From Lentisphaeria bacterium (lineage in GTDB: Bacteria; Verrucomicrobiota; Lentisphaeria; Victivallales; UBA1829): a stretch of DNA of 8,626 nt. Positions 1-7,417 of this stretch are shown one piece after another. The notes beneath the pieces were generated by a model. It had not been told where the DNA came from, did no database searches, and saw nothing but the letters and a program-made list of their open reading frames with translations. The translations under genes and the position numbers were made by a program. How positions within the stretch are numbered: position 1 is the stretch's first letter; each line of letters starts with the position of its first letter. The DNA lies in assembly GCA_017504325.1 (NCBI GenBank), contig JAFVRL010000284.1, positions 1 to 8,626 on the forward strand, written 5' to 3'.

Positions 1-2
1 CC

Positions 3-1019
3 AATGCTCTTGCCATTATGAATATTGCCAGAGCAGGTGACCACATCGTAAGTATTTCCAGTCTTTACGGCGGAACTTTCACCTTGTTTGCCAGTTCCAT
101 GAAAAAAATGGGTATCGAATTTTCTTTCATCTCCCCGGATGCCTCCGATGAGGAACTGGAAAAAGCCATCCGTCCCAATACAAAAGCCATTTTCGGGGAA
201 ACGCTTGCCAATCCCGCCCTTGTTGTGCTGGATATTGAACGGTATGCCGCCATTGCCCACAAACACGGTCTCCCCCTGATCGTGGACAATACCTTCCCCA
301 CCCCTGTTCTCTGCCGTCCCTTTGAGTTCGGTGCGGATATCGTCACCCATTCCACCACCAAATATATCGACGGTCACGCCACAAGCATCGGCGGGATCGT
401 GGTGGAAAAAGGCGGCTTCCCCTGGGATAACGGAAAATTCCCGGATCTGGTGGAACCGGATGTGACCTATCACGGAACAAGCTATCTGCGGGACTTTCCT
501 GCCTGTCCCTATTCCGTGAAACTCCGGGTACAGTGGATCAGAGACCTGGGCAATCCCCAGACTCCTTTCAGCGCATTTCTCTCCATGCTGGGAGCAGAAA
601 CTCTGCCTTTGAGAATGGAAAAACACTCCTCCAATGCACAGAAAATGGCAGAATTTCTATTAAATCATCCCAAAGTGGGCTGGGTAAATTACCCCGGACT
701 TCCTTCAGATGACAAAAATCATCTCCTGGCAAAAAAATATATGCCTGCCGGCTGCAGCGGTGTTCTCTGCTTCGGTGTGAAAGGCGGAAGTGCCGCCGGA
801 GAAAGAGTAATGAATGCATTGAAACTTGCCGCTATCTGCGTCCATGTTGCGGATATCCGTACATGTGTTCTGCATCCGGCAAGCATGACCCACCGTCAGC
901 TTTCTGAAAAAGAACTGCTTGCCGCCGGGGTCTCCCCTGATCTTATCCGTCTTTCCGTAGGGATCGAACATATTGACGATATTATTGCCGACTTCAGTCA
1001 GGCACTGGATAAAGCATAA
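3..1019 (+). CDS. metY: O-acetylhomoserine sulfhydrylase (Cys/Met metabolism PLP enzyme), 5' end cut by window edge
   Basis: This is a PLP-dependent cytoplasmic enzyme of the Cys/Met metabolism family. The family joins O-acetylhomoserine with sulfide to give homocysteine, a direct sulfhydrylation route to methionine. The reading frame is open from base 3 (Asn-Ala-Leu-Ala-Ile before the first Met at 18), so the true start lies outside the window. About 338 of the usual ~425-430 residues are visible, so roughly 90 N-terminal residues are missing. Counting from Met at 18, landmarks are the cofactor-phosphate region SSLYGGT (14-20), Asp90 of IVDNTF for the pyridine nitrogen, and Lys115 in HSTTKYIDGHA, the expected Schiff-base lysine (codon 360-362). 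Further matches are HGTSYLRDF, the SMLGAETLPLRMEKH block and the C-terminal HPASMTHRQLSEKEL and RLSVGIEHIDDI. These fit the MetY branch better than cystathionine gamma-synthase, though substrate choice (acetyl or succinyl, sulfide or cysteine) is inferred. A strong terminator follows the stop. Confidence 0.93.
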   Translation, partial: NALAIMNIARAGDHIVSISSLYGGTFTLFASSMKKMGIEFSFISPDASDEELEKAIRPNTKAIFGETLANPALVVLDIERYAAIAHKHGLPLIVDNTFPTPVLCRPFEFGADIVTHSTTKYIDGHATSIGGIVVEKGGFPWDNGKFPDLVEPDVTYHGTSYLRDFPACPYSVKLRVQWIRDLGNPQTPFSAFLSMLGAETLPLRMEKHSSNAQKMAEFLLNHPKVGWVNYPGLPSDDKNHLLAKKYMPAGCSGVLCFGVKGGSAAGERVMNALKLAAICVHVADIRTCVLHPASMTHRQLSEKELLAAGVSPDLIRLSVGIEHIDDIIADFSQALDKA

Positions 1020-1040
1020 AAAACGGAAAAACAAACTGCC

Positions 1041-1071
1041 GCCGGGAAACTTTCCTGTTTCCCGGCTTTTT
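1041..1071 (+). terminator. Rho-independent terminator of metY
   Basis: A perfect 10-bp inverted repeat (GCCGGGAAAC at 1041-1050, GTTTCCCGGC at 1057-1066) encloses a 6-base loop and is followed at once by five T residues (1067-1071). It lies 21 bases after the metY stop and only 6 bases before the ribosome binding site of the next gene. It could therefore also act as an attenuator for that gene if transcription reads through. Confidence 0.9.
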
Positions 1072-1077
1072 AATTTC

Positions 1078-1083
1078 AAGGAA
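1078..1083 (+). promoter_or_regulatory. Ribosome binding site of the MFS transporter
   Basis: AAGGAA sits 7 bases upstream of the ATG at 1091 and supports that codon as the start. I could not find a convincing -35/-10 pair in the 71 bases between the upstream stop and this start. Confidence 0.7.
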
Positions 1084-1090
1084 CTTCATC

Positions 1091-2287
1091 ATGCTGCGTA
1101 TTCTCTTTTACATTCCGCCCTTTCTGATGAATATTATTACAGGGCTGATCTTCTTTGTTCCCGCCCGCAGACTTGCCGCTGCCAATGAAAGCGCGGTAGC
1201 CGTTGCCGCCGCCATGTCCGCATGGGCGGTAACTTATACTGTCACATCCATTACACTGGGGTTTGTCCAGAACAAAAAAAATGCGGTAAAACTCATTCTT
1301 CTGGGGCAGAGTCTCTCCATTATCGCCCTTGCCGGACTCCTTACCGTAAGTGACATCAAACTGCAATATTACTGGCTTATGCTTACCGGGTTTTCCACGG
1401 TATTGTTTTATTGTCCCTTCCAGGTCATCATGTCTGCACTGGAGAAAAATGTAAAGGGAACTGCCGCATTGATCCGCAGTACATCCTTTTATACCTTCTC
1501 CTGGAGTCTGGGGCTTGCCGCAGGTCCCGTTGCCGCCGCGGCGATCTGGGGGCTTTTTGATCCGGCAACCGGTTGGAAAGTGTGTTACATCTTCTGTATG
1601 GCACTCAATGTCATTATTACTGTGATCTGTCTTTTCCTGCATGCCTATGTGAAAAAGGTCAATCAGGAAGAGGAAAACTCCCTCGTGGAAAATACTGTGT
1701 CAGAAACTCCGCTCTGTCCGGAAAATGAAAAGAAACTCCCCGATTTTGCCATTGACGGCTGGGCATTGGGTATTGGCGGGTATCTTACGGTCTATATGCT
1801 GCGTTCCCTTCTTCCCTACCGGGGGGAGGTCATCGGATTGAGTACTACACAAATGGGTATTCTTATAGGGATGATCGCCTTTATGCAGGCTGTGACTGCT
1901 TTTGCTCTCTATAAAAGCCGTACATGGATGTATAAACCCATTCCTGTTCTCATTCCCCTTGCCGGCGGGATCATCGGACTTGTGCTTGCTGCAACGGTGA
2001 GTAATTTTTATGTACTTTTTGCATCAATGTTTATTTACGGGATATTTTCCGGTATTTTTGCCTGGGATATGATCTATCATGCCATAGCCATTGAGGAAAA
2101 ACGCGCCAGATATGTTTCTGTAAATGAGACGATCGTCGGTGTGTTCGGTATCCTGTCCCCTCTTGCCGGAGGGCTGTTTGCCACTCCGGAAAAAAGCGGA
2201 CTGCCCTTCCTGATCGGGGCAGGAGTCCTTATCTTTGCTGCCGCTTTCCATGTCGTTTATTCTGTGCGGTACCAAATAAGAAAATAG
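1091..2287 (+). CDS. Major facilitator superfamily (MFS) transporter, substrate unknown
   Basis: This is a 398-residue integral membrane protein of cytoplasmic-membrane permease type. Hydrophobic segments fall in two blocks: roughly six before residue 185 and about six after residue 223. A charged 40-residue loop between them (185-223, KKVNQEEE followed by more acidic and Lys residues) is the usual central cytoplasmic loop of MFS proteins. Short basic loops such as QNKKNAVK (60-67) and IEEKRARYVSVNE (334-346) sit between segments, as expected for inside-positive topology. No recognised cleavable signal peptide is seen; the first hydrophobic stretch (4-24) looks like TM1. Assignment rests on length, two-half layout and general MFS-like composition, with no signature that names a substrate, so sugar, drug and metabolite transport all remain possible. 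The start is supported by a good Shine-Dalgarno sequence. The gene lies immediately after the metY terminator, so a link to sulfur or amino-acid metabolism is only a guess. Confidence 0.8.
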   Translation: MLRILFYIPPFLMNIITGLIFFVPARRLAAANESAVAVAAAMSAWAVTYTVTSITLGFVQNKKNAVKLILLGQSLSIIALAGLLTVSDIKLQYYWLMLTGFSTVLFYCPFQVIMSALEKNVKGTAALIRSTSFYTFSWSLGLAAGPVAAAAIWGLFDPATGWKVCYIFCMALNVIITVICLFLHAYVKKVNQEEENSLVENTVSETPLCPENEKKLPDFAIDGWALGIGGYLTVYMLRSLLPYRGEVIGLSTTQMGILIGMIAFMQAVTAFALYKSRTWMYKPIPVLIPLAGGIIGLVLAATVSNFYVLFASMFIYGIFSGIFAWDMIYHAIAIEEKRARYVSVNETIVGVFGILSPLAGGLFATPEKSGLPFLIGAGVLIFAAAFHVVYSVRYQIRK

Positions 2288-2306
2288 AAAAAATACTTAT
2301 TTTTTC
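2287..2306. terminator. Possible bidirectional terminator between convergent genes
   Basis: A 20-base perfect palindrome (GAAAAAATA, centre CT, TATTTTTTC) spans the nine-base gap between the transporter stop (2285-2287) and the AsnB-like stop (2297-2299). It gives a run of six T residues at its 3' side on either strand, the layout of a bidirectional terminator. An overlapping alternative stem pairs AAATAAG (2274-2280) with CTTATTT (2296-2302). Both stems are almost free of G-C pairs, so stability is doubtful. Confidence 0.4.
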
Positions 2307-4213
2307 AAACTCAATTCAGCCATCAGAAGGGAAAAGATGAGGTAACTGTGATCTCTTTTCCCTTCGTTGTGTTCTTTCAGTATTTTTCCGATCCCGTCAG
2401 CATCAAAAAAATCATTTTTGACAAGACAGCCTTCCAGAAGTGTCCTTGCCGTATCTTCTTTCCAGCCCTGTCTGAAAAATGCTGCAAGAGGAACTCCAAA
2501 CCCTTTCTTTTTTCTCCGGGCAAGTCCTTCCGGCAGAAGATCTGCAAAGGTTTCACAGAGTATCTTTTTTCTGTAGGAAGAGCTTTCTTTGAAAGAATAG
2601 GGCAGATGCAGGGAAAAATCTATGATCTTTTCATGCAGAAATGGCGCACGGACATCCAGAAAGGCGTTTTTGGATGCCCGTTCCGCTTTCATAAGACAGT
2701 CGTTGGGAAGATAATTGGCAAGATCAAATTCACTTGCCCGTTCTTTCAATTCTGCCCCTGTTCCATGTTCCAGCAGTTCCGCCGGATCAAAATTGCCGAT
2801 CGTGGGAGTTAATGCGGCTTCCTTCAAACGGTTTCCGGCGATTATTTTTTTGCTCTCTTCCTTTGTGTGGCAAATAATGGAAAAATACCGTTCTTTTCCG
2901 CTTTTTTCCATACTTTCCATAAATCTTCTGCCCCGGGCGCGTATTCCCCGTTCCCCGCCTCTGCCGGTAAAAAATATTCTGCCGGAAGCAAACAAAAGTC
3001 TTCTGCACCACAGAGGAAGAAGGCGGTCGATCTTATCCAGACACCCCATGGCAAAATATCTTTCATATCCTCCGAAAAGTTCATCTGCTCCGTCGCCGCA
3101 CAGCGCAAGACTGCAGCATTGTTCTTTTGCAAATTCGCACAATAAAGTGGTGGGGAGCAATGAGGCATCTGCATAAGGTTCACCATAGGATGATGCAAGT
3201 TTTTCCAATACGGAAAATGTATTTTCCTGGGTGACCGGACGGATGAAATGCGTGAGAGATTTTCCGGATATACTCTTCATGTACCGGAAATTGATCTGTG
3301 CCTGTTCTCTTTCATCGTAAGCATTTTCCGTAAACCCCATGGAAAAGACTTTCAAATCCCTTCCGGCGATCTTTGAGGCAATGCCGCCAATGATGGCAGA
3401 ATCTACACCGCCGGAAAGAAAAATCCCTTTTTCCCTGTTGTCCGGGATACTTGTCAAATGGTTTTCCACAGAGGTAAAAAGCAAATCCCGCAGCTTGGCA
3501 CAGCTTTCCTGAAAATTGCAGGGATCTTTTTGTGAAAAATCTATTTTCCACCATTTTTTCACGGTACAGAATGTTCTGTCTTCAAAAGAGATCTTTGCAA
3601 ACGCTCCCGGAAGGATCTTCCGCACATCCCGGAAAACCGTTCCGGAAGGCACATACTGCAGAGAAAGAAAATCCCACAAGGATTGTTCATTTACAGTATC
3701 GGGAAAGTCCTTATCCATTTTCAGCATCCCCGGGGATGAGGCAAATACGGTTTTTACCGGTGTATTGAAGTAATAGATATTCCTGCTGCCCAATCTGTCC
3801 CTGACAAGATAAAGGAGTTTTTTTCTGCCGTCATACAATGCAAATGCAAAACTGCCCTCCAGTTTTTCCCAGGCATTTTCTCCCAGAAGGCGGTAAAGAA
3901 GCAAAAGCAGTTCCTCCGGAGTGCCGGAGTATGGAGTTGTTCCCTTGTCCCGCAGAAGTTCACATAACGGCTTCCGGTTCAGAATAAAACCATCCAGAAG
4001 GACAAAAGAGTCTTTCTCATTTTCTCCGGGGAAAAACTCTCTTTCATCCTGCTGCAGCTCTTTTCCGTATGCCCCGCAGGAAAAAGAGTATATTTTGTGC
4101 AGAACTTTTTTTTCTTCTGTATAACCGGAAAAGAAAGCGGAAAGAAGAGTTTTTTCCTCTTCTCTCTCCCTTTCTCCCGCAAGAACATGGACTGTACCGG
4201 CAATTCTGCTCAT
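2297..4213 (-). CDS. Asparagine synthetase-like amidoligase with degenerate glutaminase domain
   Basis: This is a 638-residue AsnB-family protein. The C-terminal ATP-pyrophosphatase (synthetase) domain looks complete: PP-loop SGGVDS (267-272), EPYADAS (345-351), GDGADELFGGYERY (373-386), YLPNDCLMKAERAS (501-514), DVRAPFLH (520-527) and KKGFGVPL (569-576). Such domains adenylate a carboxylate and form an amide. The N-terminal glutamine amidotransferase domain keeps its fold signature (EGSFAFALYDGR, VRDRLGSRNIYYF) but begins MSRIAG instead of MCGIAG, so the nucleophile Cys2 is Ser (codon AGC, 4210-4208). The RGPD motif is absent, and the NGEIYN block reads LDGFILNR (73-80). I infer no normal glutaminase activity; it may use free ammonia or another amine. 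Members of the wider family lacking Cys2 include beta-lactam synthetase and lasso cyclases, but the synthetase motifs here are closer to AsnB. Translation starts 9 bases after the GSCFA stop. Substrate unknown. Confidence 0.88.
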   Translation of the reverse strand: MSRIAGTVHVLAGEREREEEKTLLSAFFSGYTEEKKVLHKIYSFSCGAYGKELQQDEREFFPGENEKDSFVLLDGFILNRKPLCELLRDKGTTPYSGTPEELLLLLYRLLGENAWEKLEGSFAFALYDGRKKLLYLVRDRLGSRNIYYFNTPVKTVFASSPGMLKMDKDFPDTVNEQSLWDFLSLQYVPSGTVFRDVRKILPGAFAKISFEDRTFCTVKKWWKIDFSQKDPCNFQESCAKLRDLLFTSVENHLTSIPDNREKGIFLSGGVDSAIIGGIASKIAGRDLKVFSMGFTENAYDEREQAQINFRYMKSISGKSLTHFIRPVTQENTFSVLEKLASSYGEPYADASLLPTTLLCEFAKEQCCSLALCGDGADELFGGYERYFAMGCLDKIDRLLPLWCRRLLFASGRIFFTGRGGERGIRARGRRFMESMEKSGKERYFSIICHTKEESKKIIAGNRLKEAALTPTIGNFDPAELLEHGTGAELKERASEFDLANYLPNDCLMKAERASKNAFLDVRAPFLHEKIIDFSLHLPYSFKESSSYRKKILCETFADLLPEGLARRKKKGFGVPLAAFFRQGWKEDTARTLLEGCLVKNDFFDADGIGKILKEHNEGKRDHSYLIFSLLMAELSLKK

Positions 4214-4222
4214 CGTTTTACT

Positions 4223-5116
4223 TTATCCTTTCCGGGGAATATGATTTTCCCTTGCACACTGTTTCCGCCATAAACGCCCCTTTTCCCTGACAGAGGGGAC
4301 AAAACTGTTTTCAAGAAAAGTATCCAGAACGATCTCTGCGGCGAGGGGACTGATGTGAACAAGATCCTCTTTATAGAATCTGTAATCCCGCAGAGAATCA
4401 TTTACGATCTCATACGCGGGAAAATAGACAATATTTTCGTGGGAACATATATCTTCCAATACACTGCGGAGTCTTGCTTTGCCCGCGCTGTTCAATAAGG
4501 GGTCTCCGGGATAATGCCGAACCGGAGAAAGGGTGAAAACAATGATTCCCTTCTCATTGCATTTGCGGATATTTTCTTTGATCCTGTTACAATATATCTC
4601 ACATTCCCTGTAAGAAAGCAATCTTCTTTCAAAAGTATCCGGAGGCATTTTATGGCAGTTCGCCGCAATCTTTCCCGTTTCCCGGATCTCATATACAACT
4701 GCTGAAGACAGTGTAATAAAGATCCCGTCCGCTTTTTCCAGCAGGATACGGAAATCTTCCATTTCCCTGTTTGCCTTTTCCAGAACCGCTTTTTTATCTT
4801 CTCCGGAAAAACTCCCGTGATGGGAATAAGAGTGCCAGAGTCCGTTATGGAAGAAAAAATCCTCTTCCGTATAAAAATGTTTTTCAGCAAGCCGCTCCAG
4901 AGTTTCCGCAATGGAAAATGGATTATACAATATCCCGGTGGGATTTTCTTTTATCGTCAGTCCCGCACCTGCGAGAAGAAGTGTCATTTCCTGTGCAAAA
5001 CAGGAACCGATGGAAACAAAGGAATTTTTTTCATTCCACTTTGTATATTTCCATTTGAAAGGGACTTCCTGAAAACAGGGCAGCAGAGATTCTGTAAAAA
5101 GTTTATTTCTGTTCAT
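4223..5116 (-). CDS. GSCFA-domain protein (SGNH/GDSL-like hydrolase or transferase family)
   Basis: This is a 297-residue protein named for its motif GSCFA (residues 37-41, in SIGSCFAQEM), which marks the GSCFA family, a branch of the SGNH/GDSL esterase-like fold. Family landmarks in order are NPTGILYNPFSIAETL (58-73), LSSAVVYE (136-143), ANCHK (152-156), LSYRECE (167-173), FTLSPVRH (194-201), YFPAYEIVNDSLRDYRFY (231-248) and DLVHISPLA (251-259). Ser38 and the Asp251/His254 pair are the likely catalytic residues by analogy with SGNH enzymes. The family's biochemical role is poorly known. No signal peptide or TM segment is seen, so the protein is probably cytoplasmic. I choose ATG 5116 because it overlaps the recD2 stop as ATGA (classic coupling) and gives a sensible N-terminus; an in-frame ATG at 5143 would add nine residues and deepen the overlap to 31 bases. 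The AsnB-like gene follows after 9 bases, suggesting joint function. Confidence 0.88.
   Translation of the reverse strand: MNRNKLFTESLLPCFQEVPFKWKYTKWNEKNSFVSIGSCFAQEMTLLLAGAGLTIKENPTGILYNPFSIAETLERLAEKHFYTEEDFFFHNGLWHSYSHHGSFSGEDKKAVLEKANREMEDFRILLEKADGIFITLSSAVVYEIRETGKIAANCHKMPPDTFERRLLSYRECEIYCNRIKENIRKCNEKGIIVFTLSPVRHYPGDPLLNSAGKARLRSVLEDICSHENIVYFPAYEIVNDSLRDYRFYKEDLVHISPLAAEIVLDTFLENSFVPSVREKGRLWRKQCARENHIPRKG
4226..4230 (-). promoter_or_regulatory. Ribosome binding site of the AsnB-like gene
   Basis: On the minus strand AAGGA lies 12 bases before the ATG (4213-4211). It is made from the last two sense codons of the GSCFA gene (AAA GGA) and is followed directly by that gene's TAA. Ribosomes ending one gene are thus placed at the start of the next, favouring coupled translation. 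The spacing is longer than ideal. Confidence 0.55.
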
Positions 5117-7368
5117 GGGATCATCTTTCTCATTTCCGAACACAATCTTTCTTCCAGCAGGGTGAAACGCGGTTCCCGTACTGCATTTCTTACCGCCATG
5201 GACAGAGCTTTCGGGGAACCGACAAGGATCATAAGTTTCTTTGCCCTTGTCATACCGGTATAAAGCAGATTTCTCTGCAGCATCACAAAATGACTTGTAA
5301 GGACTGGCATGACGACAACCGGAAATTCGCTGCCCTGGGATTTGTGTACAGTGACCGCATAAGCAAGCGTAAGAGCTTCCGCTTCCTGAAAGGAGTAGTT
5401 CACATTTACGGAATCAAAGGCAACAGTAAAAGTTTTTTCATCGTGGCGTATGGCGGTGATCCTGCCCGTATCCCCATTGAATACCCCTTTATCATAATCA
5501 TTGGCAGTCTGCATGACTTTATCTCCCAGCCGGAAAATCCGTTCACCCTGCCGGAAGGCAAGAGTATTTTTATTCAATCTTTCCTGTAAAGCAGTATTCA
5601 GGGAGAGTGTGCCGCAAATGCCTTTATTCATCGGACTCAATACCTGTATATCATTCAGAGGGTCAAAAGAGAACCGTTCCGGGATGCGTTCCGCAACAAG
5701 ACGCATGATCACATCAAAGGCATCTTCCGGTTCTTCTTTGGCGATCCAGTAAAAATCTGTCAGTGATTTCTGTGCCGGACTCTGATTTTTGGCAATACAT
5801 TCCGGAATACGGCCTGAATTCACTTCATGGGCGGAAACGATAATATTGCTTCCTTCCCCCTGCCGGAATATCTTTGTCAATCTTGTCACCGGGACCGTTC
5901 CGGAAGAGATCAGGTCATTCAGGATATTTCCCGGTCCTACACTGGGAAGCTGATCGCAGTCCCCTACCAGCACCACCGAAGCACCCGGGGGGACAGCCCG
6001 GAAAAAGGCTGTGGCAAGAGGAAGATCCAGCATGGAGGTTTCGTCAAGGATGAAAAGATCAAAGGGGAGGGGATTTGTTTTTCCGTGAACAAACTTTCTT
6101 TCTGCTCCGTTCCATTTCAGAAGCCGGTGCAGAGTATAAGCTGTCATATTGGTCGTTTCACTCATCCGTTTTGCCGCCCTTCCTGTGGGGGCGGCAAGAG
6201 CTGTACGCAATTTTGCAAGATTCGCTCTGCGGACGATCTCGGCTACCACAGTGGTTTTTCCTACACCGGGACCTCCTGTAATGATACTTACCGGAGAGAA
6301 CGCCGCCTCTTTTACCGCTGCAAGCTGTTCATCACTGAAACGGGAACCGGGAAGGGGTGGAACAGGACGCATCCTTTCCCCATGGAACCGGGGAAAGGAG
6401 AGGAGTGAAACAAGAAGCCGGGGCAATTCCTGTTCACAGCGCAGCATGGCGGGATCATAAACAACTTCGTCGTTTTCTCTGTTGTGATCGAAAGCAGCCC
6501 TGCCGCATTCCGCCGCAAGGTGCAATGCTTTTGCCGCATCTTCCTCTTCCACTTTCAGAAGTGCGGAAACTGTTTTGAGAAACTCTCCGGACGGCATACA
6601 GATGTGACCCATGATCCGGATCTGTTCCAGAGTATATTTTACTCCGGCAACCAGTCTTTTGGGATCATTTTTTCCGATCCCGGCCTTTTCCGCGATCCTG
6701 TCGGCAAGGATGAAACCTATTCCATCCACCTGTGAGGCAAGCTGGTAAGGGTCTGTCCGTAAAATTTCTGCGGAACGGTCTCCGTAAAGCGCGTAGATCT
6801 TTGCAAAATAAGCGGGACTTATCCCCAGAGACTGCATGTAGATCTGTAATGATCTGCGGTCTTTATTTTCATCCCATGCCTTTTTTATGGCGGAGATGCG
6901 TTTTTTGCCGAGTCCGGGGATCTCTTTCAGACGGACGGAGGCATTATCCAGAATATGCAGAGTTTCTTTGCCGAAATGTTCCACAATGAGTTTTGCATAT
7001 TTTTCCCCCACACCTTTGATGATCCCGGAGGAGAGATATTTTTCGATCCCTTCCGGGGTGGATGGCAGAGTGCTTTCAAAATGGGTCACTTTCAGGCGTC
7101 TGCCGTATTCTTTATGGGTCTCCCATTTTCCTTTCACCGAAAGACTCTGTCCTTCATGGAGTCCCCCCAGCGGTCCGCAGATGCAATGCCTTTCCCCCTG
7201 AAGATCCCGCAAGTACATTATTGCGAAAGTTCCGTCGGAAGATTCATAGATGACTTTTTCCACATCCCCCTGAAGGATGTGTTCTGTAAGACTGCCGGAG
7301 TCCTCCGCTTTCTGTATCGCGGAAGAGTGAAAAAGATCATTGTTTTCCGGGGGAAATGCCTGTGTCAT
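5113..7368 (-). CDS. recD2: RecD2-type ATP-dependent DNA helicase
   Basis: This is a 751-residue superfamily 1B 5'-3' helicase of the RecD2 (RecD-like, RecBC-independent) family, acting on DNA in repair and replication-fork maintenance. The N-terminal part has an OB-like segment (about 33-100) and helix-hairpin-helix motifs typical of RecD2: GIIKGVGEKYAK (115-126), IPGLGKKRI (150-158) and VDGIGFILADRIAE (214-227). Helicase motifs follow: Walker A GGPGVGKT (365-372), Ia APTGRAAKRM (393-402), II DETSMLD (442-448), III VGDCDQLPSVGPG (468-480), IV FRQ (501-503), V VTVHKSQGSEF (672-682) and VI LLYTGMTRAK (701-710). Length suits the family. The start is odd: ATG 7368 has no Shine-Dalgarno and lies 3 bases after the T-run of the purH terminator. 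The next in-frame candidate, GTG at codon 36, would cut into the conserved N-terminus. The stop overlaps the GSCFA start. Confidence 0.95.
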   Translation of the reverse strand: MTQAFPPENNDLFHSSAIQKAEDSGSLTEHILQGDVEKVIYESSDGTFAIMYLRDLQGERHCICGPLGGLHEGQSLSVKGKWETHKEYGRRLKVTHFESTLPSTPEGIEKYLSSGIIKGVGEKYAKLIVEHFGKETLHILDNASVRLKEIPGLGKKRISAIKKAWDENKDRRSLQIYMQSLGISPAYFAKIYALYGDRSAEILRTDPYQLASQVDGIGFILADRIAEKAGIGKNDPKRLVAGVKYTLEQIRIMGHICMPSGEFLKTVSALLKVEEEDAAKALHLAAECGRAAFDHNRENDEVVYDPAMLRCEQELPRLLVSLLSFPRFHGERMRPVPPLPGSRFSDEQLAAVKEAAFSPVSIITGGPGVGKTTVVAEIVRRANLAKLRTALAAPTGRAAKRMSETTNMTAYTLHRLLKWNGAERKFVHGKTNPLPFDLFILDETSMLDLPLATAFFRAVPPGASVVLVGDCDQLPSVGPGNILNDLISSGTVPVTRLTKIFRQGEGSNIIVSAHEVNSGRIPECIAKNQSPAQKSLTDFYWIAKEEPEDAFDVIMRLVAERIPERFSFDPLNDIQVLSPMNKGICGTLSLNTALQERLNKNTLAFRQGERIFRLGDKVMQTANDYDKGVFNGDTGRITAIRHDEKTFTVAFDSVNVNYSFQEAEALTLAYAVTVHKSQGSEFPVVVMPVLTSHFVMLQRNLLYTGMTRAKKLMILVGSPKALSMAVRNAVREPRFTLLEERLCSEMRKMIP

Positions 7369-7371
7369 AGT

Positions 7372-7410
7372 AAAAAAGGAGGACAGACCCCCTGTTCAGA
7401 GGATCTGTCC
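7372..7410 (-). terminator. Rho-independent terminator of the AICAR formyltransferase gene
   Basis: Read on the minus strand, GGACAGA (7410-7404) pairs with TCTGTCC (7387-7381). The stem continues inward with T-G, C-G, C-G, T-G, C-G and T-A, giving 13 pairs (two G-U wobbles) and a GAAC tetraloop. TCC and six T residues follow (7377-7372). On the plus strand the two wobbles become C-A mismatches, so the element is directed to minus-strand transcripts. It starts 7 bases after the purH stop and ends 3 bases before the recD2 ATG. Confidence 0.88.
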
Positions 7411-7417
7411 GGTATTT

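Noticed and set aside
1076..1642. 188-codon minus-strand open frame antisense to the transporter
   Set aside because: It lies wholly opposite a well-supported membrane protein frame. Its translation is Gly/Lys/Cys-rich with no recognisable domain, and it overlaps the terminator-RBS region. Treated as a shadow.
4106..4113. Eight-base homopolymer (A8 on the coding strand) near the start of the AsnB-like gene, as a phase-variation or frameshifting site
   Set aside because: It encodes part of an ordinary Glu-Glu-Lys-Lys stretch, the frame is intact on both sides, and A/T runs of this size are common in these genes.
2297..4213. Lasso-peptide cyclase or beta-lactam synthetase identity for the AsnB-like protein
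   Set aside because: No leader peptidase, RRE protein, precursor peptide or carbapenam/clavam gene is nearby, and the synthetase motifs (GDGADELFGGY, VRAPFLH, GFGVPL) are of ordinary AsnB type.
4492..4911. 139-codon minus-strand open frame inside the GSCFA gene in another frame
   Set aside because: The GSCFA frame carries the full set of family motifs over the same bases. The alternative is Arg/Lys-rich with no domain.
5117..5143. Longer start for the GSCFA protein at ATG 5143
   Set aside because: It would give a 31-base overlap with recD2 and a nine-residue charged extension outside the conserved region. The ATGA overlap at 5116-5113 is the more usual arrangement, though the longer form cannot be excluded.
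5827..6408. 193-codon plus-strand open frame antisense to recD2
   Set aside because: The opposite strand carries conserved helicase motifs, including Walker A, throughout this stretch. The translation has low-complexity, Cys/Ser-rich character and no family resemblance.
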